From the NCBI GenBank assembly GCA_023252115.1, contig JAHEXM010000068.1, positions 1 through 7,684 on the forward strand: 7,684 nucleotides of DNA. The letters are read 5' to 3'. This document shows, piece by piece, positions 1 to 6,099 of this stretch (position 1 is the stretch's first letter; the number at the start of each line of letters is the position of its first letter). Position numbers and translations under genes: made by a program. A model generated the notes under the pieces. The model had not been told where the DNA came from. It saw only the letters and a list, made by a program, of their open reading frames with translations, and searched no databases. The stretch comes from Micrococcales bacterium. GTDB lineage: Bacteria; Actinomycetota; Actinomycetes; S36-B12; UBA10799.

Positions 1-785
1 CCTTCGGTCAGGGCGCGGTTCATATCATCCTCTCGCAAGTCGGGCGCTCCAGCGTGTAGCCACAAGAAGTACTCGACATTTCCATTGGGACCGGGCAACT
101 GGCTGGCCACGATTCCATTGACGCCTAATCCCCCAGCCTGCGCGGCCCGTGCGACGTTTTGGACCGCCTGAGCCCGTAATTGCGGGTTTTCGACCACGCC
201 CCGTCGCCCGACGTTGTCTTTGCCCACCTCAAACTGGGGTTTCACCATGAGCACGAAATCGGCCGCGGGATCGGAAACGCCGATGAGTGCGGGCAACACG
301 GTTCTCAGCGAAATAAAGCTCAGATCGGCCACGACCAGCTGTGGCCGATACTCAAGGTCATCGGCAACGAGGTTACGAATATTGGTGCGTTCCAACACGG
401 TTACCCGTTCATCGGTTCTTAGCGACCAAGCAATTTGGCCATAGCCAACGTCCACAGCGACCACATGCGCGGCGCCACGAGTTAGCAGGACCTGGGTGAA
501 TCCGCCGGTTGATGCACCCGCATCGAGGCACTGCTTGTTTGCTGGGTCGATGGCAAACGAATCAAGAGCACCAATCAACTTGTATGCCCCGCGTGAGACC
601 CAATCCTCGGCGTCGGGAGCGCGAACAACAATCGAGGTGTCAGCGCTGACTTGGCTTGTAGCTTTGGTCGCCTTAACTCCGCCAACTTTCACGGCGCCTG
701 AGTCGATCAAATCGTTGGCTGCTTGACGCGATCGTGCCAAGCCGCGTTTGACTAGTTCAGCGTCAAGTCGACGTAGACCTGCCAA
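1..785 (-). CDS. tlyA: TlyA, 16S/23S rRNA (cytidine-2'-O)-methyltransferase, 3' end cut by window edge
   Basis: This enzyme transfers a methyl group from S-adenosylmethionine to the 2'-OH of C1409 of 16S rRNA and C1920 of 23S rRNA; in mycobacteria its loss gives capreomycin/viomycin resistance. The reading frame is open from a TTG at 785 to the edge, giving 261 residues. Residues 1-60 form the S4-like RNA-binding domain (starts AGLRRLDAELVKRGLARSR). A Rossmann methyltransferase domain follows, with the SAM-binding motif LDAGASTGGFT (87-97). The K-D-K-E catalytic tetrad is K69 (GAYKL), D154 (VVADLSFIS), K182 (LMVKPQFE) and E238 (GNVEYF), the same numbers as in M. tuberculosis TlyA. This collinearity fixes the TTG start and marks the long type II form. 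The Shine-Dalgarno is weak, and the start is 8 bases after the stop of the upstream small gene, so translation is probably coupled. Only about 7-10 C-terminal residues should be missing. In mycobacteria the next gene would be the NAD kinase gene. Confidence 0.96.
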   Translation of the reverse strand, partial: MAGLRRLDAELVKRGLARSRQAANDLIDSGAVKVGGVKATKATSQVSADTSIVVRAPDAEDWVSRGAYKLIGALDSFAIDPANKQCLDAGASTGGFTQVLLTRGAAHVVAVDVGYGQIAWSLRTDERVTVLERTNIRNLVADDLEYRPQLVVADLSFISLRTVLPALIGVSDPAADFVLMVKPQFEVGKDNVGRRGVVENPQLRAQAVQNVARAAQAGGLGVNGIVASQLPGPNGNVEYFLWLHAGAPDLREDDMNRALTE

Positions 786-793
786 CGAACAGA

Positions 794-985
794 TTAGGCT
801 CCGCGAGCGTCGTCCAACGCGCCGCGAAGCTTGTCGTTGATTTGCTCGTAATCGTCTGCTTGATCTGCCAGCGGTCGTGACTCTTGACCCTCGCTGGGTG
901 TCAAACCGTCCAGCAGCTGCTGTGCTTGAGCAACATCCTCAGATGGTGCTGATGTGCTGGCGGCTTTCGTAGTGGGCTCGTCCAT
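794..985 (-). CDS. small acidic protein between phasin-like gene and tlyA (Rv1693-position)
   Basis: This gene encodes a 63-residue hydrophilic, acidic protein without cysteine, signal peptide or membrane segment. It is rich in Ala, Asp, Glu and Gln. The N-terminal 15 residues look disordered (Pro/Thr/Ser/Ala). The segment AQAQQLLDGL and the C-terminal stretch DYEQINDKLRGALDDARG look like short amphipathic helices. The ATG at 985 has an AGG 9 bases upstream. A GTG at 988 overlaps the stop of the preceding gene by one base (TAGTG) and is an alternative start adding one residue. The gene sits 8 bases before tlyA, in the same place as the short hypothetical gene Rv1693 in M. tuberculosis. The conserved position argues that it is real, and translational coupling on both sides is likely. 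Its function is unknown to me. Confidence 0.82.
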   Translation of the reverse strand: MDEPTTKAASTSAPSEDVAQAQQLLDGLTPSEGQESRPLADQADDYEQINDKLRGALDDARGA

Positions 986-987
986 CA

Positions 988-1728
988 CTATTTACCTGCC
1001 GACTTCTTAGCGGCCTTCTTTGTTGTTGCTTTGCGTGGAGCAGACTTCTTGGCCGTCTTCTTTGCGGTGGCCTTTTTAGTCGCAGTTTTCTTCGCCGCGC
1101 TTTTCTTGACGGGCTTGGCTGGGGTCGCAGCTTTCTTGGGAATCGGTGCACGGGCGGCCCGCTTTGCGGCTTCGGATGGAACTCGTGGACGCACCGGGGT
1201 CGTCGCCTTCTTTTTGCGACCTCGGGACGAAACAACCGTTGGAGCTGAACGGGCCGCGCCCGCAGCCGTGCGCCGCGCGGTTCCGACAGTTCCGCGGGCA
1301 GCGCCTGCTGCTGTCTTTGCCGTGGATGCGGCTGATGACGCTGCCGACGTAGTTGAGCCGGTGGCTCGTGAAACTGCCATCCCCGCAACGCCCTGGGCCA
1401 GCGAGGTGCCAGCGTTTACCTGAACTTCAAGCCGTTGCAGATGATTGCGCACGGCTGCAAGTTCTTCTTCGCGTACGAAGCCCATGCGGCCAACGTTGCG
1501 GTCGATCTCGGTGCGGATCAGGCCCAGCAGGATTTCGCGGTTCGTCTTGCTCTGCTGAACTAGGTCATCAGCAATCCCCTGGATTTGCTGGCCGAACATG
1601 TCAGGTCCCTTTGCGCTGGCTTCAATGCCCTGGGTGACAAGCGCGGTGGCAGTTTCCTTGGCTTTGCCGGCGGTGACTTCGGCCATGCCAGAAGCCAATT
1701 GTAGGTAGCTTCGCAATGCATCAATCAC
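988..1728 (-). CDS. phasin-like coiled-coil protein with histone H1-like Lys/Ala-rich C-terminal tail
   Basis: This 246-residue protein has three parts. Residues 1-105 are predicted amphipathic helix resembling phasin/PhaF-type proteins, including TNREILLGLIRTEIDRNVGR (62-81) and a heptad-like FVREEELAAVRNHLQRLEVQV (84-104). Residues about 106-172 are a low-complexity Ala/Ser/Thr/Gly linker. Residues 173-246 are a strongly basic tail of KKAT/AAKK/TAKK repeats, as in histone H1-like proteins and the DNA-binding tail of Pseudomonas PhaF. Phasins coat polyhydroxyalkanoate granules, and PhaF also ties granules to the nucleoid; that role here is inference. The GTG at 1728 was chosen because GGGAGGA lies 6 bases upstream; an in-frame GTG at 1779 lacks such a site. 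It heads the minus-strand run leading to tlyA, and its stop overlaps a possible GTG start of the next gene. It could instead be a purely nucleoid-associated protein; no PHA synthase gene is in view. Confidence 0.85.
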   Translation of the reverse strand: MIDALRSYLQLASGMAEVTAGKAKETATALVTQGIEASAKGPDMFGQQIQGIADDLVQQSKTNREILLGLIRTEIDRNVGRMGFVREEELAAVRNHLQRLEVQVNAGTSLAQGVAGMAVSRATGSTTSAASSAASTAKTAAGAARGTVGTARRTAAGAARSAPTVVSSRGRKKKATTPVRPRVPSEAAKRAARAPIPKKAATPAKPVKKSAAKKTATKKATAKKTAKKSAPRKATTKKAAKKSAGK

Positions 1729-1894
1729 GCTTGATCCTCCCAATGAACGCGATGCGGCAGTTTGAGCCGCGGACGCCACGCTACCGTGCCGACCGCTGAC
1801 AACGGGCGCGCCCAGGGCTCAATCTGGCAATGTGAGTACGTTATTTCCCGTGAGGTGGCCGACACAGCGATTCAGGAAGGGTCAGCCGGTAGCG
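1729..1894. promoter_or_regulatory. divergent intergenic region between phasin-like and SCP2 genes
   Basis: These 166 bases separate two genes that start in opposite directions, so they should hold promoters for both: the phasin-like/small protein/tlyA run leftwards and the SCP2 gene rightwards. I find no pair of -35/-10 hexamers good enough to place on either strand; TACGTT at 1837-1842 is a weak -10 candidate for the rightward gene. No clear operator palindrome was seen. Confidence 0.45.
1735..1741 (-). promoter_or_regulatory. strong Shine-Dalgarno GGGAGGA for the phasin-like gene
   Basis: Read on the minus strand, GGGAGGA lies 6 bases before the GTG at 1728. It is the best ribosome binding site in the window and decides the start of the phasin-like gene against the longer GTG at 1779. 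Confidence 0.75.
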
Positions 1895-2245
1895 ATGGCA
1901 ACCCCTGCGCAGTGCCGCAAAGCGGTGAAAGAGCTGACCGACAAGTACCACGCTGTCGATGCCGAAGCACGCAAAAAGAACATCCCAGATCGCACGATCG
2001 AGTTGGTGCTGCTCGATTTGGACTTGAGATTTCGCGGTCACGTGCGCGATGGCCAGCTCTGCGACATCGTCGAAGAAGACGCTGGAACCTTGCAGCCAAA
2101 GCCAAACGTTCGGGTGGTCACTTCCAGTGACGACTTCATTGAGATGACCGAGGGACGCCTCAAATTCGCCCACGCATGGGCTAAAGGACGAGTTCGCCTG
2201 GATGCCAGCATGCGCGACTTGCTCCGCCTTCGATCAGTTCTCTGA
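1895..2245 (+). CDS. SCP2 sterol-binding-domain-like protein
   Basis: This 116-residue protein resembles the single-domain SCP2-like proteins of actinobacteria, which have the alpha/beta sterol-carrier fold with a hydrophobic lipid-binding tunnel. The N-terminal helix (TPAQCRKAVKELTDKYHAVD) is followed by a strand region (RTIELVLLDLDLRFRGHVRD). The C-terminal half carries the typical SCP2 signature: SSDDFIEMTEGRLKFAHAWA, a GRVRLDAS strand and a final helix MRDLLRLRSVL. The ligand is unknown. There is no signal peptide, so it should be cytoplasmic. The ATG at 1895 gives the usual family length; purine-rich AGGAAGGG lies upstream but rather far (13 bases), and a GTG at 1832 would add 21 residues with no better site. 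It is the only plus-strand gene inside an otherwise minus-strand cluster. Its last 12 bases overlap the 3' end of the phosphatase gene tail-to-tail. Confidence 0.8.
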   Translation: MATPAQCRKAVKELTDKYHAVDAEARKKNIPDRTIELVLLDLDLRFRGHVRDGQLCDIVEEDAGTLQPKPNVRVVTSSDDFIEMTEGRLKFAHAWAKGRVRLDASMRDLLRLRSVL

Positions 2246-3259
2246 TTTCACCGCGTCGATTAACAAACTCAGTTCAGTCAATGCAGCCTGATCCACCCGC
2301 GCGTTCATTCCCAAAGACAACCAGGCGCCGTTGGCAACTGCCGTGACACCGTCAATGCCGCGAGCCCCGCGCGAGTCGATTGCAGTCCCGTTGCGATCAA
2401 CTTCGACCGACCACCCGTTGCAACTCACGGAGTTCCCATCAACTACGGCGGCGGACGGCTCGGCCAATAGCGCACGCATATCGCCCCCGAAATAGTGCGG
2501 ACGTTGATTAACCGGTGCGGAGCACAAATCCTTTGCTCCAGATACGCCGGTCAGCACCATAAGCGACTCCATGCCAGCCGCATGTGCGGCGGCAAAGTCG
2601 GTATCGAGGCGATCACCAACCGCAAGTGGAGTTGTCGATCCCATGAGTCGCGCCGCTTGAAGCATGATGGCCGCTTCAGGCTTGCCCGCGACATCAGGCT
2701 GTTTGCCGGTGGCAGCTGAGATCGCGTTGACCAATGTGCCGTTTCCCGGCGCAATCCCCCACTTCGTCGGAATCGACAGATCACGGTTGGTTGCCATCCA
2801 CGGCAGTCCGCGTTCGACGGCCGCGGCGCCGAACGCAAGGTTTTGCCACCCAATATCCGGATTGAAGCCCTGAACAACGGCAACTGGATCGTCTTCCGAC
2901 GACCAAACAGCCGAAAGTCCTTCTGCCGCAAGCGCTTCGGCCAATGCATCGCCGCCAACCACCAATACTTTCGCGCCAGCTGGCAATCGCTGGGCCAACA
3001 ATGCGCACGCGACTTGGGCAGATGTCACGACGTCATTCGCTTGGACTTCCAGTCCGAATTCACGAAGATTCGCAGCGACTTGCTCCGGTGTTCGACTCGC
3101 GTTATTGGTCGCGTAGCAGATCTTGCGACCGTAGTTCGATTGGCAATCGTTAATAACCTCGGCAGCATGCGGAATCGCCTGGTCACCGACGTAGACGGTG
3201 CCGTCAAGGTCAAGCACTAGCCCGTCAAATTGCTCGATAAGGAGCGTTGCGGCTGCCAT
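2234..3259 (-). CDS. HAD-IIA (NagD-like) phosphatase, probable glycerol-3-phosphate phosphatase
   Basis: This is a 341-residue HAD hydrolase of subfamily IIA. Motif I is VLDLDGTVYVG, with nucleophile D17 and acid/base D19. Motif II is the ATNNASRT segment around T51-N53. A C2-type cap occupies roughly residues 80-190, including TNRDLSIPTKWGIAPGNGTL (157-176). Motif III is the lysine of AGKPEA (K193). Motif IV is GDRLDTD (D216, D221), which coordinates magnesium. A C-terminal extension (about 268-341) beyond the HAD core resembles in length that of M. tuberculosis Rv1692, shown to be a glycerol-3-phosphate phosphatase that recycles phospholipid head groups. The substrate here is inferred from that orthology and from gene order next to the TPR gene. 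The ATG at 3259 has only a weak GGAA upstream. It lies 61 bases after the TPR gene, probably in one transcript. Its 3' end overlaps the convergent SCP2 gene. Confidence 0.92.
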   Translation of the reverse strand: MAAATLLIEQFDGLVLDLDGTVYVGDQAIPHAAEVINDCQSNYGRKICYATNNASRTPEQVAANLREFGLEVQANDVVTSAQVACALLAQRLPAGAKVLVVGGDALAEALAAEGLSAVWSSEDDPVAVVQGFNPDIGWQNLAFGAAAVERGLPWMATNRDLSIPTKWGIAPGNGTLVNAISAATGKQPDVAGKPEAAIMLQAARLMGSTTPLAVGDRLDTDFAAAHAAGMESLMVLTGVSGAKDLCSAPVNQRPHYFGGDMRALLAEPSAAVVDGNSVSCNGWSVEVDRNGTAIDSRGARGIDGVTAVANGAWLSLGMNARVDQAALTELSLLIDAVKSEN

Positions 3260-3320
3260 GACTTCATCGTTCCACTGGCCGGACGCAGTGTCTGATCAAA
3301 TGGGACCGGTGACTGAAGTG

Positions 3321-4124
3321 TTAAGAGCCGTCGTCTTCCTCGACGAAAGCGACGCCGCCGAGTTCGTCGATTCGCTGCGCCGCATCTGTTGTTCCGTCTT
3401 CGTCCCAATCTGCAGCTTTTTGCAGCCACCCGATTGCCTCGTCGTTTCGCCCGAGTTCGGCAAGCGAATCGGCATATGCGTAACAAAGTCGTGCCGCCCA
3501 GGGCTGTGATTTCTTGGCCAATTGCGCCGGCCGTTCTAACAGAACCGATGCGATGTCAGGTTGACCCATGTCGCGTCGCGCACCAGAAACGACAAGTAGC
3601 AGCTCGATCGCATCGGCACTCTCAAGGTTCTTCGCGCCGGGTTCGGCTGCAAGTTTCAAAGCGTTTTCCGGTTTGCCCAATGCGCGTTCGCAGTCGGCAA
3701 GTAGCGGCAGCAAATCATCGCGGCCTGCCATCCGCCGAGCCGCCTGCAACTCGGTGCGCGCAGCTTTGAAATCACCCATCCGATACAGGGCCACTCCGTA
3801 CGCCTCGCGTACTACTGCCAATCGTGGCGCCATTTCGCGAGCTTGTTTGGCATATGCCAGCGAGCGTTCCGGTTCATCTTCAATGGTGAGTCGAGATGCT
3901 GCGAGCAACTTCTCGAGTGGCTCGCGCACGTGATCGCTCAGCGTGCCGAGGTCACGCCAGACGGCTCGGGGCAGGACCTTGACGTCGACTGACTCAAGAA
4001 ACTCATCCTCGGGTTCAGCGGTGCGAGGTCTCGGCGGACGCTCGCCTCGTTCAGTACTGCGAGGTTTCCGCGGACGTTCATCGCGTGACGCGCTACGTCG
4101 CGGGTCACGATGACTGTCGGGCAT
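3321..4124 (-). CDS. TPR-repeat protein of the Rv1691 type
   Basis: This 267-residue cytoplasmic protein begins with about 40 disordered residues rich in Arg, Pro, Glu and Ser (repeated RP/PR/ER). The helical body starts at FLESVDVKVLPRAVWRDLGT. It contains tetratricopeptide-like helix pairs, for example RSLAYAKQAREMAPRLAVVR, EAYGVALYRMGDFKAARTEL, LADCERALGKPENALKLA and YADSLAELGRNDEAIGWLQK. TPRs are protein-protein interaction scaffolds; no catalytic motif is seen. The arrangement (RLAVVREAYGVALYRMGD..ARTELQAARRM..ADCERALG) matches the actinobacterial proteins encoded directly upstream of the HAD-IIA phosphatase, such as Rv1691. The ATG at 4124 was chosen because the 34 upstream in-frame residues begin at a TTG (4226) and are unlike the family. 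There is no good Shine-Dalgarno, so a leaderless or weakly initiated message is possible. The molecular role is not established. Confidence 0.86.
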   Translation of the reverse strand: MPDSHRDPRRSASRDERPRKPRSTERGERPPRPRTAEPEDEFLESVDVKVLPRAVWRDLGTLSDHVREPLEKLLAASRLTIEDEPERSLAYAKQAREMAPRLAVVREAYGVALYRMGDFKAARTELQAARRMAGRDDLLPLLADCERALGKPENALKLAAEPGAKNLESADAIELLLVVSGARRDMGQPDIASVLLERPAQLAKKSQPWAARLCYAYADSLAELGRNDEAIGWLQKAADWDEDGTTDAAQRIDELGGVAFVEEDDGS

Positions 4125-4310
4125 TGGTCCATTGTGCGCGTAAGCCCCAGTGAACTTACGGGCACCTCGGTTTGCGGTAGCGTTGTTGAGAGACACCCCC
4201 GAATTTCCCCTGACCTGGTGTAGCAATCAGGTGACAACGCTGGCATCAATGGCAATTGAAGATCACTCTGAAAGCGTTGCAATTGGTGCACTAGATGTGG
4301 CGGGAGCCAA
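4125..4310. promoter_or_regulatory. divergent intergenic region with repeated AGCGTTG elements
   Basis: This 186-base region lies between the TPR gene (leftwards) and the secreted protein gene (rightwards), so it should hold both promoters. The octamer AGCGTTGT (4179-4186) recurs inverted and exact as ACAACGCT (4234-4241), and AGCGTTGC appears again at 4273-4280. CCTGA (4209-4213) and TCAGG (4227-4231) form a short additional inverted repeat. GGGAG just before the ATG at 4311 is the ribosome binding site of the rightward gene. I could not place convincing -35/-10 hexamers. Confidence 0.45.
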
Positions 4311-5741
4311 ATGAAGATCCGAGCTACTCAAGTCGTTGCTATTCCAACTGCAGTCGCGCTTGCGGCAACCGGTGTAATTTTGGCTGCCAGCCCAAGCTTC
4401 GCCACCTGGACGGCACCTGGCACTCCTGGCCAATCCACCGTCGACGGCTCCAATACCGGCCAACAACAGGGTTACTGGAGCGATTTCTCGGGTGGGGTCA
4501 GTGCGCGACCATACGTGCAGACCTTGACCCGAACCGACGGAGCAACAGTCACTTCCCTCATTACCGGAGGAACTGCTTCGGCTCCGTCGACAAATGCCGG
4601 CGACGTGACAGCCGTGGTAAGCCCTGTCAACCTTTGCGGTCCCACAGGTGATGCCGCATCAGGATCTTGCTACACGACGCCCAACAGGGTTTCAGTCGTG
4701 CTTGGCGTTGACCAGGGTGGAACGGACGGAACCGACTTGGCACAAGCCACCACACCGGTAACGAGTGACACCGTTTTCGACATGGTGATCCAGCTCAATT
4801 CACTCGGGGCTCCGCTGCGCTGGACCTGGGGCAACGCGGAGCTTCAGCACTGGTCAACATCAGGCCTAGGCACGGCCGGTGCGTCAATTCACGTTCGTTT
4901 CAGGCCCAGTATCACTCCGGGCGTCGACAACGAACCCTTCGGCTGCTCTGCCACACCGATCACCAGTTGTGACATCCCGCAGGCGGACGGTTCGTATCTC
5001 GGTGCAAACTTGTTACTAAGCTTGGACGACACCCTCGATCCGGAATTGACCGGTGCAGCGTTCTTCTCTCAAGGTGCCGTACTTGGATATCTGACACCGG
5101 GTCACGACCGTAGCCACCCGTCACTGGACATGCAGATCGCATCGGCACATCTGAATTCAGACGGTGGTGCCCAGACCGGCAGGCTTCAGGCGTTGCTTCC
5201 AGCGGCAGCACTCGAGCGGATCTACGGAGTGCTTCCCGCGGACGCAACCACTCTGTTTCGCATTGCGCGCTCTGGAGACTCGGGAACTCAAGGAACACCG
5301 ACCTACACAGAATGGACGGCTGGCAGTCAAGGATCTGATGGGCTGTTGGTCGATGTCCCAGGAATCACCTTTAGCGCACCCACTTATGTCACGACGAGCA
5401 CAAACGCGAAACCTTCAGTCAGTCTCTCGGTAGCGAGCAAGGGCACGGGTAAGAAGAAGAGAGTCGTTTCGCGCACGTTGACAGTGAAGACTCCGAATGC
5501 CTGCAAGCCAGCAAAGAAAGGCAAGCCAAAGAAAGCTGCTTGCGTAACGAGTGTCTACCTGCTTGGTAACTCGCGGGTTTCGTCTTCCTACACGACTCTT
5601 ATTTCAAAGAAGACACCAAAGGCAACGAACTACCCGTTGAAGTTCTCGGCCACTCGCTTGGCCAAGGGAGCAAAGGTCATAGTAGTTATCAAGCAAGGGT
5701 CGAAAACGCTGTCGACCGGCCTGGTGTCAGTCACTAAATAG
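4311..5741 (+). CDS. secreted protein of unknown family with three cysteine pairs and a basic C-terminal domain
   Basis: This 476-residue protein has a classical Sec signal peptide: K2 and R4, a hydrophobic core at about residues 8-26, and a probable cleavage after A31 (SFA/TW). The mature part (about 32-350) is Gly/Ser/Thr/Asp-rich and strand-like, with tryptophan-rich segments (WTAPGT, GYWSDFSGG, LRWTWGNAELQHW). Six cysteines come as three close pairs: C109/C120, C212/C220 and C398/C411, suggesting extracellular disulfides. The last about 110 residues are basic (KGTGKKKR, KPAKKGKPKK, ISKKTPK) with alternating strand patterns ending TKTLSTG-like, as in Ig-like beta-sandwiches of actinobacterial surface proteins. 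There is no LPXTG motif, lipobox or C-terminal membrane anchor, so it is probably secreted or wall-associated through its charge. GGGAG lies 4 bases before the ATG. The gene stands alone and converges on the rRNA operon. I do not recognise a named family. Confidence 0.85.
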   Translation: MKIRATQVVAIPTAVALAATGVILAASPSFATWTAPGTPGQSTVDGSNTGQQQGYWSDFSGGVSARPYVQTLTRTDGATVTSLITGGTASAPSTNAGDVTAVVSPVNLCGPTGDAASGSCYTTPNRVSVVLGVDQGGTDGTDLAQATTPVTSDTVFDMVIQLNSLGAPLRWTWGNAELQHWSTSGLGTAGASIHVRFRPSITPGVDNEPFGCSATPITSCDIPQADGSYLGANLLLSLDDTLDPELTGAAFFSQGAVLGYLTPGHDRSHPSLDMQIASAHLNSDGGAQTGRLQALLPAAALERIYGVLPADATTLFRIARSGDSGTQGTPTYTEWTAGSQGSDGLLVDVPGITFSAPTYVTTSTNAKPSVSLSVASKGTGKKKRVVSRTLTVKTPNACKPAKKGKPKKAACVTSVYLLGNSRVSSSYTTLISKKTPKATNYPLKFSATRLAKGAKVIVVIKQGSKTLSTGLVSVTK

Positions 5742-5772
5742 CCGCAGCAACTGCACTAGTTGAGGACCTAAT

Positions 5773-5808
5773 AAGAAAGCCCCGCACAGCAAAGTGCGGG
5801 GCTTTCTT
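5773..5808. terminator. bidirectional intrinsic terminator shared by secreted-protein gene and rRNA operon
   Basis: A perfect 15-base-pair inverted repeat: AAGAAAGCCCCGCAC (5773-5787), loop AGCAAA, GTGCGGGGCTTTCTT (5794-5808). The GC-rich core is flanked by A-rich and T-rich ends, so it reads as a Rho-independent terminator on both strands: GGGGCTTTCTT on plus and GGGGCTTTCTTATT on minus. It lies 31 bases after the stop of the plus-strand gene and about 10 bases after the 3' end of the 5S gene. Confidence 0.95.
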
Positions 5809-5817
5809 GAAGTATGT

Positions 5818-5934
5818 TCGGCGGCGACCTACTCTCCCACCCCGTCCCCAGGGCAGTACCATCGGCGCTGAAAGGCTTAGCTTCCGGGTTCGGAATGGGA
5901 CCGGGCGTTTCCCTCTCGCTATGACCACCGAAAC
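5818..5934 (-). rRNA. rrf: 5S ribosomal RNA
   Basis: Read on the minus strand this is a complete 5S rRNA of about 117 bases. Its terminal helix I pairs TTCGGTGG at the 5' end with CCGCCGAA at the 3' end (8 pairs, one G-U). The conserved loop segments are present: GGTCCCATTCCGAACCCGG, AAGCTAAGCC, CGCCGATGGTACTGC and GTGGGAGAGTAGGTCGCCGC. It follows the 23S gene in the usual order and is immediately followed by the terminator. The ends are placed from helix I and may be off by one or two bases. Confidence 0.96.
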
Positions 5935-6099
5935 TCTATGGAGATATCAAATCTGAACCAGACATGCGGACGCACTCATACGAGTGGTGCTTGTCTTCGG
6001 GTTCCCGACCGTATCTCGGGAACCGCACAGTGGACGCGGATCTTATTTGTTTCGTTGACCTCAAGTGAACCGAAGTTCGCTCAAGAAAAAGTGTGTGAG
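5935..6099 (-). other. 23S-5S internal transcribed spacer with processing hairpins
   Basis: This 165-base spacer contains no tRNA. Visible structures are a 9-pair hairpin GGTTCCCGA/TCGGGAACC (6000-6008 with 6016-6024), a small hairpin CACTC-ATAC-GAGTG (5973-5986), and a 9-base inverted repeat TTGACCTCA (6055-6063) with TGAGGTCAA (6096-6104) that reaches into the 3' end of the 23S gene. Between the arms of the last repeat, on the minus strand, GAAC-TTCG-GTTC forms a UUCG tetraloop. These look like RNase III-type processing stems. Open reading frames here are fortuitous. Confidence 0.7.

Noticed and set aside
1031..1423. 130-codon plus-strand frame rich in Ala, Val and Phe that looks like a membrane protein
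   Set aside because: It is the mirror of the Lys/Ala codon repeats of the phasin-like gene; the antisense of AAG/GCC repeats reads as Phe, Leu and Ala.
1729..1779. Longer start (GTG at 1779) for the phasin-like gene
   Set aside because: The GTG at 1728 has a strong Shine-Dalgarno at 6 bases; the upstream extension has none.
1841..2173. 110-codon minus-strand frame opposite the SCP2 gene
   Set aside because: The plus-strand product has a recognisable SCP2-like pattern of normal length, while the minus frame shows none.
3260..3320. Possible hairpins (CACTG/CAGTG and ACTTCA/TGAAGT) between TPR and phosphatase genes
   Set aside because: Stems of 5-6 pairs without a T-run; too weak to call a terminator or a translation switch.
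2843..3933. Plus-strand frames opposite the phosphatase and TPR genes
   Set aside because: Shadows of well-supported minus-strand genes; no family resemblance.
4125..4226. Longer start (TTG at 4226) for the TPR protein
   Set aside because: The extra 34 residues are low in similarity to the family and the region carries the divergent promoter elements.
5748..5762. CAACT/AGTTG mini-hairpin after the secreted-protein stop
   Set aside because: Only 5 pairs and AT-rich; the strong terminator just downstream explains the region.
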